Position numbers and translations under genes: made by a program
NCBI GenBank assembly: GCA_934793215.1
Contig: CAKVOP010000002.1
Location: 186,001-250,000, forward strand
Source of the DNA: an uncultured Clostridia bacterium
GTDB taxonomy: Bacteria > Bacillota > Clostridia > Christensenellales > UBA1242
Direction of reading: 5' to 3'
DNA: 64,000 nt
Shown here: one piece after another, positions 7,482 through 18,100 of the stretch
Position numbering within the stretch: the first letter of the stretch is position 1
Layout: the number at the start of each line of letters is the position of its first letter
Notes under the pieces: model-generated
Databases searched by the model: none
What the model was told of the DNA's origin: nothing
What the model saw: the letters and a program-made list of their open reading frames with translations, nothing else

Positions 7482-10400
7482 TTATTCTGCTAAACCTGTG
7501 TCAACAGTGTCAAGTTCAGGTTGCTCATTAGTGCTATCAGCAGTTTCTGTCTCATCTTTTACAAGAATTGGCATAACTGAACGATAGCGTTTAAGCCCTG
7601 TACCGGCTGGAATAAGTTTACCAATGATAACATTCTCTTTTAATCCAAGAAGATTATCCACTTTTCCTTTAACAGCAGCATCAGTAAGAGTTCTTGAAGT
7701 CTCTTGGAATGATGCAGCGGAAAGGAAGCTTTCTGTACGAAGAGATGCTTTTGTAATACCAAGCAAAATTCTTCTTACAGTTGCAGGAACTCCACCCTCT
7801 TGAAGAGTCTTTTCATTTTCTTCATCACATTTGTAGATGTCGACAACTTCTCCTGGAAGAAGGTTTGTGTCTCCACTAGATTCAACTTTTACTTTTTTAA
7901 GCATTTGTCTAATAATAATTTCAACATGCTTATCATTAACAGTAACCGATTGTCCTCTGTATGTGCCAATAACTTCTTTAAGGAGATATTCTTGAACACC
8001 TTTAACACCCTTAATCATAAGGAGGTCAGCTGGGTTTACGGCACCTGCAACAAATTGAGTTCCTGGTTCAACAGTTTGTCCGTTTTCAACGAGAACAACT
8101 GCTGGCTTCTTTGCTTCGTATTCAACTTCATTACCATCTTTTGTAGTGACAGTAAAGTAGTAATATTTTGCATCTTGTCTAATCGCAAGTTTTCCTGCGA
8201 CTTCACAAAGAGCGGCTTCACCTTTTGGTTTTCTTGCTTCAAAGATTTCTTCTACTCTTGGAAGACCTTGAGTAATATCAAGCGCAGAAGCAACACCACC
8301 AGAGTGAATTGTTCTCATGGTAAGCTGTGTACCAGGTTCACCAATTGATTGTGCTGCAATAATTCCAACTGCTTCACCAACATTAACCATACTCTTGTTT
8401 GCAAGATCTCTACCATAGCACTTTGCACATACGCCATGTTTGCAACGGCAAGTGAGAATAGTTCTAATAGCTACTTGCTTAATTCCTGCTCTCTCAATTT
8501 TTTGAGATTGCTCAAATGTAATCATTTCGTTTGCAGGAACGATAATTTCACCAGTAGTAGGATTTATAATATCTTCAACGGCTACTCTTCCATATATTCT
8601 TTCTGCAAGTCCTTCAATTACATTATTTCCATCCATAAGTGCTGTAACTTGCATTCCTTTCACCTTTTCTCCAAGGTCTGCAAAGCAGTCTTCAGTTGTA
8701 ACTACGACATCTTGGCTGACATCAACAAGACGACGGGTAAGGTAACCAGCATCAGCAGTTTTGAGCGCCATATCGGTAAGACCTTTTCTTGCACCACGAG
8801 TATCAAGGAAGTATTCAATTGGTGTTAGTCCGTGAACGAATGATGACTTGATTGGGACATCAATTTTTTCACCAGAAGCGGTTGTCATAATGCCGACCAT
8901 ACCGCAAATAGAGTTGATTTGGTCTTTGTTACCACGAGCACCAGAAACAAACATAATTTTAAATGGGTTGAAATCATCAAGTGACTCTATGAGTTTAACT
9001 TGAACTTTGTCCTTTGCATCGCCCCAAAGAGCCATGTTGTTTTTAACTTTTTCTTCATAAGTGATAAGACCACGTTTATAAAGTTTTTCGTTTTCAATAA
9101 CTTTTTGTTCTGTTTCTGCCAAAATTTCAGGCTTTTCTTTTGGCTCTTGAATATCAAATACATTAACAGTAAGAGCACTCAATGTGGCATATTTGTAACC
9201 AGTTGATTTAATTCTATCCATGAGTTTAGCACATTCGCTTGTCCCATGTTTATCATATTCTCTTGCAAGAATAGCTTGAAGAGTCTTTTTCCCAACAGGT
9301 TCGTTGAATTCAAGTTCACAGATGTTATCAGGGTTTGTTCTATCTACAAATCCAAGATCTTGTGGAACTTGTTCATTGAAAAGAAGTCTTCCAACTGTTG
9401 TTTCAACAAGTTTTGTGTATTTCTTTCCATCTACCTCTTTTTCAAGTCTTACCTTAATAAGTGCTTGAATATGAAGATTTTGTGTTTGATAAGCAATAAT
9501 TGCTTCTTCTTTTGAAGCAAACACACTACCTTCTCCAAGTACCCCAGGTTTTACCAAAGTCATATAATAGCAACCCAAGATAATATCTTGTGATGGAGTA
9601 ATGATAGGTTCACCGTCTGAAGGTTTAAGAAGGTTGTTTGATGCAAGCATAAGTGTTCTAGCTTCCGTTCTTGCATCAAGAGAAAGTGGAACATGGACTG
9701 GCATCTGGTCACCATCGAAGTCGGCGTTGAACGCTGCACAAACTGATGGGTGAAGTTTAATTGCTCTACCTTCTACAAGAACAGGTTCAAATGCTTGAAC
9801 TGAAAGTCTGTGAAGAGTTGGAGCACGGTTAAGAAGAACTGGATGATCTTTGATTACTTCTGAAAGTATATCCCAAACCACAGGTTTTTCTTTTTCAATC
9901 ATGCGTTTTGCTGATTTAATGTTATGAGACTTATTAAGGTCAACAAGTCTGTTCATAATGAAAGGCTTGAAAAGTTCAAGAGCCATTTCTTTTGGCAATC
10001 CGCATTGATACATTTTAAGTTCTGGTCCAACTACAATAACTGAACGACCAGAGTAGTCAACACGCTTACCAAGAAGGTTAAGTCTAAATCTACCCTGCTT
10101 ACCACCGAGCATTGCTGTAAGTGATTTAAGGTCGCGTTGTTTAGAACTTTGAACGGCTTTACCGCGTTTACCATTATCAATAAGGTTATCAACAGCCTCT
10201 TGAAGCATTCTCTTTTCGTTTCTTACGATAACATCAGGAGCCCCAAGTTCCATAAGTTTTTTAAGACGGTTATTTCTGTTGATTACGCGTCTGTAAAGAT
10301 CATTGAGGTCACTTGTTGCGTATCTTCCGCCGTCAAGTGGAACCATTGGACGAAGATCAGGTGGAAGAACAGGGATAACATCAAGAATCATCCATGTAGG

Positions 10401-11069
10401 ATCATTTCCACTCTTTAAGAAAGACTCGACAACATCAAGTTTTTTCATTGCCTTGAGTCTTCTTTGACCTTTAAGAGTTACAAGTGCTTCTTTAAGCATC
10501 TTTTCCTCTTTTGCGAGGTCCACTTCACCAAGGAGGCGTTTAATTGCCTCTGCACCCATACCTACTTCAAAAGCACCTTCGCCATATTTTTCAAGAGCAT
10601 CGTTGTATTCTTTATCAGTTATTACTTGTTTATAAGTGAGGTCTGTCTTTTTAGGATCGAGAACTACATAGCAAACATAGTAAACAATTTGTTCAAGAAC
10701 TTTTGGTGTGAATTCAAGAAGTGTTCCAATTTTAGATGGAATATTTCTAAAAAACCAAATGTGAGAGCAAGGAGCAGCAAGTTCAATGTGTCCCATTCTT
10801 TCACGGCGCACTTTTGCTCTTGTAACTTCTACTCCACACTTGTCACATACAACACCTTTATAGCGAATTCTTTTGTATCTTCCGCATTGGCATTCCCAGT
10901 CTTTTCTAGGTCCAAAAATCTTCTCGCAGAAGAGACCATCTCTCTCAGGTTTTTGCGTTCTATAATTGATAGTTTCTGGTTTAGTAACTTCACCATGAGA
11001 CCATTCTCTAATCTTTTCAGGTGAAGCGATTCCAATTTGAATGGAATCAAAGTTGTTTAATTCAAACAT
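7482..11069 (-). CDS. rpoC: DNA-directed RNA polymerase subunit beta'
   Basis: 1195 residues, normal for Firmicutes. N-terminal zinc site CQCGRYKRI...CDKCGV near 60-80, the catalytic magnesium loop [16 protein letters not shown] near 450, a trigger-loop region around [16 protein letters not shown], and a second zinc-binding cluster ([13 protein letters not shown]) just before it. The long insertions seen in Gram-negative RpoC are absent. Start supported by AAGGGG upstream. Co-transcribed with rpoB, 21 bases upstream. Confidence 0.98.
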   Translation of the reverse strand: MFELNNFDSIQIGIASPEKIREWSHGEVTKPETINYRTQKPERDGLFCEKIFGPRKDWECQCGRYKRIRYKGVVCDKCGVEVTRAKVRRERMGHIELAAPCSHIWFFRNIPSKIGTLLEFTPKVLEQIVYYVCYVVLDPKKTDLTYKQVITDKEYNDALEKYGEGAFEVGMGAEAIKRLLGEVDLAKEEKMLKEALVTLKGQRRLKAMKKLDVVESFLKSGNDPTWMILDVIPVLPPDLRPMVPLDGGRYATSDLNDLYRRVINRNNRLKKLMELGAPDVIVRNEKRMLQEAVDNLIDNGKRGKAVQSSKQRDLKSLTAMLGGKQGRFRLNLLGKRVDYSGRSVIVVGPELKMYQCGLPKEMALELFKPFIMNRLVDLNKSHNIKSAKRMIEKEKPVVWDILSEVIKDHPVLLNRAPTLHRLSVQAFEPVLVEGRAIKLHPSVCAAFNADFDGDQMPVHVPLSLDARTEARTLMLASNNLLKPSDGEPIITPSQDIILGCYYMTLVKPGVLGEGSVFASKEEAIIAYQTQNLHIQALIKVRLEKEVDGKKYTKLVETTVGRLLFNEQVPQDLGFVDRTNPDNICELEFNEPVGKKTLQAILAREYDKHGTSECAKLMDRIKSTGYKYATLSALTVNVFDIQEPKEKPEILAETEQKVIENEKLYKRGLITYEEKVKNNMALWGDAKDKVQVKLIESLDDFNPFKIMFVSGARGNKDQINSICGMVGIMTTASGEKIDVPIKSSFVHGLTPIEYFLDTRGARKGLTDMALKTADAGYLTRRLVDVSQDVVVTTEDCFADLGEKVKGMQVTALMDGNNVIEGLAERIYGRVAVEDIINPTTGEIIVPANEMITFEQSQKIERAGIKQVAIRTILTCRCKHGVCAKCYGRDLANKSMVNVGEAVGIIAAQSIGEPGTQLTMRTIHSGGVASALDITQGLPRVEEIFEARKPKGEAALCEVAGKLAIRQDAKYYYFTVTTKDGNEVEYEAKKPAVVLVENGQTVEPGTQFVAGAVNPADLLMIKGVKGVQEYLLKEVIGTYRGQSVTVNDKHVEIIIRQMLKKVKVESSGDTNLLPGEVVDIYKCDEENEKTLQEGGVPATVRRILLGITKASLRTESFLSAASFQETSRTLTDAAVKGKVDNLLGLKENVIIGKLIPAGTGLKRYRSVMPILVKDETETADSTNEQPELDTVDTGLAE

Positions 11070-11090
11070 ATCAAATCCCCTTTTCCTAGA

Positions 11091-14000
11091 TTATTCATCG
11101 AAATCGCCGAAGTCATCGAAAATATCAAGATTGTCAAGATTGTCATTCTTGGTGCTTTCTTCAAAAACCTCTTTGAAATCTTTGTCGTCTTCTTCTTGCT
11201 TGTTAGAAGATGTATCGTTTAACCCCTGCTCGAAATCGAAAATGCCTTCTTCAAGATCTTTTTCGGTTTCTTGGGCCATTGTATTTGTTTGGTCTTGTTC
11301 ATCTTGGCTGAGTTCTCCAAGAGAAATCTCTTTGTTACCCTCTGTCAAGATTTTAACATCAAGTCCCAGTGCTTGCAATTCCTTAATGAGAACCTTGAAT
11401 GATTCTGGAATTCCAGGTTCAGCAATAGGCAAGCCTTTAATAATAGATTCGTAAGTTTTAAGACGTCCGTTAAGGTCATCTGACTTAACTGTAAGCATTT
11501 CTTGAAGAATATGACTTGCACCATAAGCCTCAAGAGCCCAAACTTCCATTTCACCAAATCTTTGACCACCAAAGAGTGATTTACCACCAAGTGGTTGTTG
11601 AGTGATAAGGGCGTATGGTCCAATAGAACGAGCATGGATTTTTGAGTCAACCATGTGTTCAAGTTTAAGCATATATTTCATACCAACTGTTGAAAGTGTA
11701 TCAAAAGGTTGTCCTGTTCTACCATCGAAAAGTTGAACTTTACCATCTGGACGGAAGTTATTTTCAACTAAAAGTTGTTGAATTTCTTGTGTTGTAGCAC
11801 CATCAAATGCTGGCGTAGCAACTTTCCAACCAAGACTCTTTGCAACAAGTCCAAGGTGAACTTCCATAAGTTGTCCCATATTCATACGAGATGGAATACC
11901 AAGAGGGCTGAGAACAATGTCAAGAGGTTGACCATTTGCCATATAAGGCATATCTGCCTCTGGAAGAACGATTGAAACGCAACCTTTGTTTCCGTATCTT
12001 CCGCACATCTTATCGCCGACAGAGATTTTTCTCTTTTGAGCGACAGTAACTCTAACCATCATTGTAACGCCAGGTTCAAGATCGTCTTTATTTTTCTTTG
12101 AGAACACTTGGACATCGACAACAACACCACCTTTACCATGTTGAACACGGAGTGATGTATCTCTAACATCTCTTGCTTTATCACCAAAGATAGCTCTTAA
12201 AAGTCTTTCCTCAGGAGTAAGGTCAGTTTCTCCCTTTGGAGTAACTTTACCAACAAGGATATCATTAGGACGAACTTCTGCACCAATTCTAACAATACCA
12301 TTTTCATCAAGGTCTTTAAGTGCATCTTCACCAAGGTTTGGAATATCACGAGTGATACATTCGTCACCAAGTTTAGTTGTTCTGCACTTTATTTCATGGT
12401 CATAAAGCGTGATTGAAGTATAAACATCATCTTTAACAAGTCTTTCGTTAATGATGATAGCATCTTCGAAGTTTTGTCCTTCCCAGTTCATATACCCAAT
12501 AAGGACATTTCGTCCAACGGCAAGTTCACCTTTATCGGTTGAATATCCGTCAGTAAGGACATCTCCTTCTTTAACCTCTTCACCTTTTACAACGCAAGGT
12601 TTTTGGTTGAAGCAAACATCGTCGTTTGCCTTTGCAAATTTTGCAAGAGTATAAATATCTTCTTGTCCATTTTCAGCAAGAACTCTAATTTCATCGGCTG
12701 AAACATAACTTACTTTACCAGCATGTTTTGCAAGGATAACCGCTCCACTATCACGTGCAGCGATAGCTTCCATACCTGTTCCAACAATAGGAGCTTCGGC
12801 TCTTAAAAGTGGAACAGCCTGACGTTGCATGTTTGATCCCATAAGACAACGCTTTGCATCATTACCGCCAACAAATGGAATAAGGCTGGTCGCAACAGAA
12901 ATAATTTGTCTTGGAGAACAATCAACATAGTCAACCTTGTTTGGTGCCACTTCTTCAATTCCCGCACCATGTCTGCAAGTGATACGCTTATTTAAGAAAT
13001 GTCCTTCTTCGTCAAGAGGTTCAATCGCTTCAGCGATGTAACTTTCATTTTCAACATCTGCCATCTTGTAAACAATGTCGTTTGTTACAACTCCTCTCTC
13101 TTTATCAACGACTCTATATGGAGTTTCAAGGAATCCATAGTCATTTACTTTTGCATAGGTTGCAAGCGTATTGATAAGACCGATTGATTGACCTTCTGGT
13201 GTTTCAACTGGACAAATTCTTCCGTAGTGTGTGAAGTGAATATCACGGATTTCAGGATCTGCCCTTTCCTTTTTAATACCGCCAGGTCCAATAGCAGAGA
13301 CACGGCGTTTTTGAGTCAACCCTGAAAGAGGGTTCTTTTGATCCATGATTTGTGAAAGTTGTGATTGAGAGAAGAAATCTCTTAATGCTTTATTAACAGC
13401 CTTTGGATTCATAATTTGTGAAGGGGTAACTTCAACAAACTCTCTTCCTTGAAGTGTTTCTTTTACATTAATTGATAGTTTTGTTACTCCTTTTCTAAAT
13501 GCATCACAAGTAAGTTCTCCAACAGTTGCAACGCGTTTGTTTGAAAGGTGTTCAATTTTATCGATTGTTCCAATTCCTTCAAGACAGTCAAGGTAGCAAG
13601 AAATTGTTGCTAAAATATCGTCCATTGTTAAAGTTGTAATAACAAGGTCTTTTGCACGCTCTTTAATCGCCTCAATTCTCTTTTCCTTTGTTTTGTTTTC
13701 TTTAAGAATTTGAGAAAGGACTGGATAATAAACTTCTTCGTAAATTCCATACTCTTCAGCGTTACATGGGAATACTTCACTCAAAGTAACTCTTGCGTTA
13801 CCTCTCATAAGGTGACGCTTACCATTAATTTGTACCCAAACTTCGTTTACGCCCGCATTTTGAACTCTCTCTGCACTTTCTTTTGTGAATTCCTCACCTG
13901 CTTTAACAAGAAGTTCGTCATCAACGATGATGTTGTCAGCATTAATAAGGCCAACAAGTCTGTCTTTAAGGCCAAGCTTTTTATTAAATTTATATCTACC

Positions 14001-14807
14001 AACTCTCGAAAGGTTGTAGTAAGCGTCTGTAAAGAATGAAACATTTAAGAAACTTCTTGTACTTTCAGCAGAAGGTACATCGCTTGGACGAGTTTTTCTT
14101 GAAAACTCTATAAGAGCTTCTTCTTGTGTTGTTTGAGTTTCTCTGTCAAGAACATTTTTGATGTAACGATTGTTTCCAAAAAGTTTTAAAATTTCTTCGT
14201 TTGTAAAACCAAAACATTTAAGGAAAAGTCCAAGACTGATTTTATTTTTTCTTTCAAGAACAATTTTAAGGTTTTCATTGGCACCTTGTTCAATTTCAAT
14301 CCATGCACCATGAACTGGAATCATTTGTGCACGAAGAGTTGCATTATTGTCTTTATCCCTAGACATATAAACACTTGGTGCACGAACAATCTGGTTAATA
14401 ACAACTCTTTCAATTCCGTTATAGATAAATGAACCTTGTTCTGTCATCATAGGAACGTCTCCCATGAAGACCTCTTGCTCAACCGCTTGTCCAGTTTCTT
14501 CTACAACAAAACGAGCCTTTACTTTTAAAGGTGCTGAGTAAGTTGCTCCTCTACGCTTGCATTCTTTAATATCATATTTTGGTTCTGCAAAAGGAAGAAC
14601 TTCAGTGATATAAAGTTTTGCTTTGCCAGAGTAGTCTGTTATAGGGAAGAATTCATCAAGAACTTTTTGAATACCCTTGGTGAGAAAATCCTTATATGAC
14701 TTCTTTTGAATTTCAAGAAGTGGTGGGACTTTGATAAGTTCCTCGCAATGACCGAAAGTATATCTTTCTGTTTTTCCTTGCTTGATTTTTTTGACATTTA
14801 CAGACAT
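11091..14807 (-). CDS. rpoB: DNA-directed RNA polymerase subunit beta
   Basis: 1238 residues. Diagnostic segments include the rifampicin-region stretch SQLSQIMDQKNPLSGLTQKR, RRVSAIGPGG, HYGRICPVETPEGQSIGL, and the C-terminal GGQRFGEMEVWALEAYGA. The last 90 or so residues are an acidic, low-complexity tail (EEGIFDFEQG ... FDDFGDFDE). GGAG lies upstream of the ATG. No ribosomal protein genes (rplJ/rplL) precede it here: a giant lipoprotein gene lies upstream, and rpoBC has its own consensus promoter and a structured leader. Confidence 0.98.
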   Translation of the reverse strand: MSVNVKKIKQGKTERYTFGHCEELIKVPPLLEIQKKSYKDFLTKGIQKVLDEFFPITDYSGKAKLYITEVLPFAEPKYDIKECKRRGATYSAPLKVKARFVVEETGQAVEQEVFMGDVPMMTEQGSFIYNGIERVVINQIVRAPSVYMSRDKDNNATLRAQMIPVHGAWIEIEQGANENLKIVLERKNKISLGLFLKCFGFTNEEILKLFGNNRYIKNVLDRETQTTQEEALIEFSRKTRPSDVPSAESTRSFLNVSFFTDAYYNLSRVGRYKFNKKLGLKDRLVGLINADNIIVDDELLVKAGEEFTKESAERVQNAGVNEVWVQINGKRHLMRGNARVTLSEVFPCNAEEYGIYEEVYYPVLSQILKENKTKEKRIEAIKERAKDLVITTLTMDDILATISCYLDCLEGIGTIDKIEHLSNKRVATVGELTCDAFRKGVTKLSINVKETLQGREFVEVTPSQIMNPKAVNKALRDFFSQSQLSQIMDQKNPLSGLTQKRRVSAIGPGGIKKERADPEIRDIHFTHYGRICPVETPEGQSIGLINTLATYAKVNDYGFLETPYRVVDKERGVVTNDIVYKMADVENESYIAEAIEPLDEEGHFLNKRITCRHGAGIEEVAPNKVDYVDCSPRQIISVATSLIPFVGGNDAKRCLMGSNMQRQAVPLLRAEAPIVGTGMEAIAARDSGAVILAKHAGKVSYVSADEIRVLAENGQEDIYTLAKFAKANDDVCFNQKPCVVKGEEVKEGDVLTDGYSTDKGELAVGRNVLIGYMNWEGQNFEDAIIINERLVKDDVYTSITLYDHEIKCRTTKLGDECITRDIPNLGEDALKDLDENGIVRIGAEVRPNDILVGKVTPKGETDLTPEERLLRAIFGDKARDVRDTSLRVQHGKGGVVVDVQVFSKKNKDDLEPGVTMMVRVTVAQKRKISVGDKMCGRYGNKGCVSIVLPEADMPYMANGQPLDIVLSPLGIPSRMNMGQLMEVHLGLVAKSLGWKVATPAFDGATTQEIQQLLVENNFRPDGKVQLFDGRTGQPFDTLSTVGMKYMLKLEHMVDSKIHARSIGPYALITQQPLGGKSLFGGQRFGEMEVWALEAYGASHILQEMLTVKSDDLNGRLKTYESIIKGLPIAEPGIPESFKVLIKELQALGLDVKILTEGNKEISLGELSQDEQDQTNTMAQETEKDLEEGIFDFEQGLNDTSSNKQEEDDKDFKEVFEESTKNDNLDNLDIFDDFGDFDE

Positions 14808-14842
14808 TTGCTTCTCCTTATTTATTATCTTCTGCTAAAAGT

Positions 14843-14890
14843 AAAAAAAGGACTATGGCACACAAAAAATGCCATAAAGCCCCTTTTTTA
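14843..14890 (-). terminator. Terminator-like hairpin in the rpoBC leader (possible attenuator)
   Basis: On the minus strand TATGGCA pairs with TGCCATA, extended by GG/CC and by an A-run against the following run of seven T. It sits between the rpoBC promoter and the rpoB ribosome site, about 40 bases after the predicted transcript start, so polymerase from that promoter must pass it. Confidence 0.65.
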
Positions 14891-14938
14891 TTAAGTTATA
14901 AAACTTCACACTTCGCCACAGTTGACATATTCATCGTT

Positions 14939-14968
14939 ATTATAGCAAAAGAATTTGCAATTTGTCAA
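14939..14968 (-). promoter_or_regulatory. Consensus sigma-A promoter of rpoBC
   Basis: TTGACA (14968-14963), 18-base spacer, TATAAT (14944-14939); both hexamers are perfect. Predicted leader about 125 bases. Confidence 0.88.
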
Positions 14969-15104
14969 CCATTTTTTAGCAAATAATCTAGATAATATAC
15001 TATAAAATTTTAAATTCTCCAAACATTTTTGCGATATTTGATAAAATTTCACATTATTTTTATTTTTTATCATTAAAAATTTAAAATTAAACAATAATGT
15101 TGTC

Positions 15105-15141
15105 GGCAAATGCAGAGGCGCGTCTGACACGCCTCTTTGCC
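15105..15141 (-). terminator. Hairpin after the giant lipoprotein gene
   Basis: On the minus strand GGCAAA-GAGGCGTG pairs with CGCGCCTC-(TGCA)-TTTGCC, 17 bases after the stop. The stem is strong but the T-run that follows is weak on this strand, so termination is plausible but not certain. Between it and the rpoBC promoter (14969-15104) I see only AT-rich sequence. Confidence 0.5.
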
Positions 15142-15157
15142 ACTTTTATTATAGTTT

Positions 15158-18100
15158 TTATTTGCCAAGTGTTGCTTTATTAAGCCATACAAGATTTTCA
15201 GCTTTTTCTATTGCAAGCGAAGTAAATGTATTCCAAGTATCAAAGTTCCAAACCTCGACAAGTCCTGATTTTGACGTAGTAACCGTTTTACTAAATACAT
15301 TTACATACGAGTTCTCATTGACACCAGTTTCACTCCCGTTTGAACGAGTAATATTATCGTAAACATTTCGTTCAGCATCGCGATAAACTTTTAGTTGTTT
15401 GAAGTTGCTTATATCCACCGAGTTGGTATTATCAAGTGTAAGACGCCCATCTCCGTTTTCAAACCTTTTCAGCAATTGGGTTGAATCACTAGAATTAAAC
15501 ATCCATGTCTCTGTCTCTGAGGTTTTATTATTTGTAAAGCCAACCTCTCTCACTATAATATCCTTTACTCGAATTACTTGAAGGTCAGGTTTTTTGTAAA
15601 ACAAGTTATTATTATACACATATCTGTTAATAAACAAATTGTTCATTATGCCACGATTGCCTTGAAGTGCAGCACTTGCACTATCATCAAGTGTTTCTCC
15701 GCTATCTTTTATACCTTGCCCATAATGGTTTACATGAAGGTCAATGTCCGCATCTTTGGTTTTTGTCCTGAAGGTTATATAAGATGCTTGATCTACAAAA
15801 CTACCCGAATTTGACCCAAAGTAGTAAACATTGCTCGCTATAACATTTGGCTTATTTGAATCTTTCCCGCCATGCTCTGTCAAATTAAATGAAATTGTTC
15901 CATTGCCCTCTGCCTTCGGGCTTGTTGCAAAATTTTTAAGTCCACCTATAGCTCGGGAATCATAAATTTCAGCATCGAAAATAGAAGTTGTATAGCAGTA
16001 AGCAAGTCTAAGCGTTCCAGTATTGAGTCCTACAAGTCCACTTGCGTAGACCGTTGAATCAATACCAGAAGTACTTGTTCTTATTTTAATGTCAGCATTG
16101 CAATATGAGTTTGTAATTGTTGTTTGAGCCTCATTTTGAGCAACTATTCCGCCAACAATAGGAGTTGCAGTTTGTCCTGCAACATTAATTGTTTCAGCAT
16201 TGATAGCAACTGAATCAACAACAAGTGAAGTCAACACGGTTCCAACAGCACCGCCCGCAATTTGCCTTGCAAAAACGTCTGCTGTGGAAATGCAATCATA
16301 AATTCTTGATAATGAAGCACTTTCGGCCTCAACTGTTCCAACAAGTCCACCCACAACCTGAATGTAAGACTCATTAATGTTAAAATTGTTTACATTTAAT
16401 GTTTGATATATAACAGCGTTATCAATAACTCCACCTGCCAGCCTACCCGTGATACCACCAACAGCATACGGAATTCTTGCAGTTACATCAAAGATATTAT
16501 TGTCAGTTCCATTATCTGAAACATAGGCGTGTGAAAGCGTTCCAACCACTTCACCAGCGATGAGTCCTGCAAAAAGGTTAGATTTTATTGTTGCAGAAGA
16601 CTTTACATCGAGATATGTGTAGTTAACATAGGCATCTTTGCCAACGCCACCATAAACAAAGCCTGCCTTACCTCCAACGATAGAGTCAACATTTCCACTT
16701 CTCGCGTTATAAAGCGATCCTGTTCCAAGGAAGCCAGCGATTGAACCAGCATAAGAGAAATATCTTTCGTTCGTTGAAGTTTGATTATAAACAGTTTGGT
16801 CGAATGCAATATAAGCACTTGAAACGCTCATTTCACTGTAAACATCGGTAATTTCATAAGAGATTATTGCCTTACCTACAATTCCACCGACAAAGTTTGC
16901 TCCCAAAACTGTTGCACCATTTGAAGAATATGGTTTTACTGTTATGCCATGCAATTCGCCATATCTCAAAACACCAGCAACACCACCAACGTTTGTGGTT
17001 TCACTAAAATTCATTCTTTCAATTTCAAGATTAAGATTCTTTATAGAACCGCGTCTCATTTGAGAATAACCAACGCCGGCAAACAATCCTGCACTAGCAA
17101 GTGCTTTGTTAGATTCAAGGCTTATATTTGAAACAGTCATGCCATTTCCTTCCATTGTGCCAGCAAATGTGACAGTATAAAGACTTGAAAGTCCTTCAAA
17201 AGCAGTATAATCAATATCATTCACGAGTCTAAAATTAGATATGTTAAGTCCAGACCTAGAAGTTGAAGAAAGAATCTCATCTTCCATTGATTTAGCATTA
17301 TAAATAAGTCTTGGATTGTGAATTGACCCGCGTTCTGGACTATCTTCTTGATCGGTGTAGTAATAAGTTATATCTCCTGTTTCCTCATTCACAACAGCCG
17401 CATCAAAGATTCTTCGAGATAATGCTTGGGTGTTTGGATTTACAAGTTCAAGTCTACCTTTTGCAAAATCAATATTCTTTTCAGTGACTTCTCCAATAAA
17501 CACAAGTTTACCCTTGATTGCCTCATCACTTGCGGCAGTGTCTCCACCTGTTACTTGGTACTCAACAAAATCACTAGTAGTTGTTCCGTTGGGATAGAAC
17601 CAAACTGAACTATTTTCTATTGATTGTTTATGTGCATATTCGTTGAACTTATTATTGGAAGTTGGATCAAATTGTGCTTCTGATAATGCTTCAACCCCTT
17701 CAAATTGCAAGAATTTAAGGTCAACATTAATAGAATTATCCTTGTCACTTAAATAGTAGCAATTTGCAAAACTTCCTGTCTTATCTTCAAGTTTGTTTGT
17801 TTCAGCAAATCCAGATGAAGAATCCCTATTACTTGGAAGAAGAGAAACTGAATAACTATTTCTTATTTGTCCTCCGTTTTGTCCAACAAATCCGGAAATT
17901 TTATAACCCATACCACCTTCGGTTGAAACAATGCCCTTAAGGTTGATATCTGTATAGCAGTCACTTATCAAACCAGCATTTTGATAAACAAATCCAGAAG
18001 CCGAGTAAGGTGAAGAAATAATTGAAGTGTCATCAACACCTATTGTCGTGTCATCTTTAATATCTGTTTTGGAAGAAATCACACTTGTTTTGCTTTGTTT

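Noticed and set aside
7800..11024. Several plus-strand ORFs opposite rpoC and rpoB
   Set aside because: They are antisense to strongly conserved polymerase genes, have no ribosome sites or motifs, and owe their length to codon bias of the real genes.
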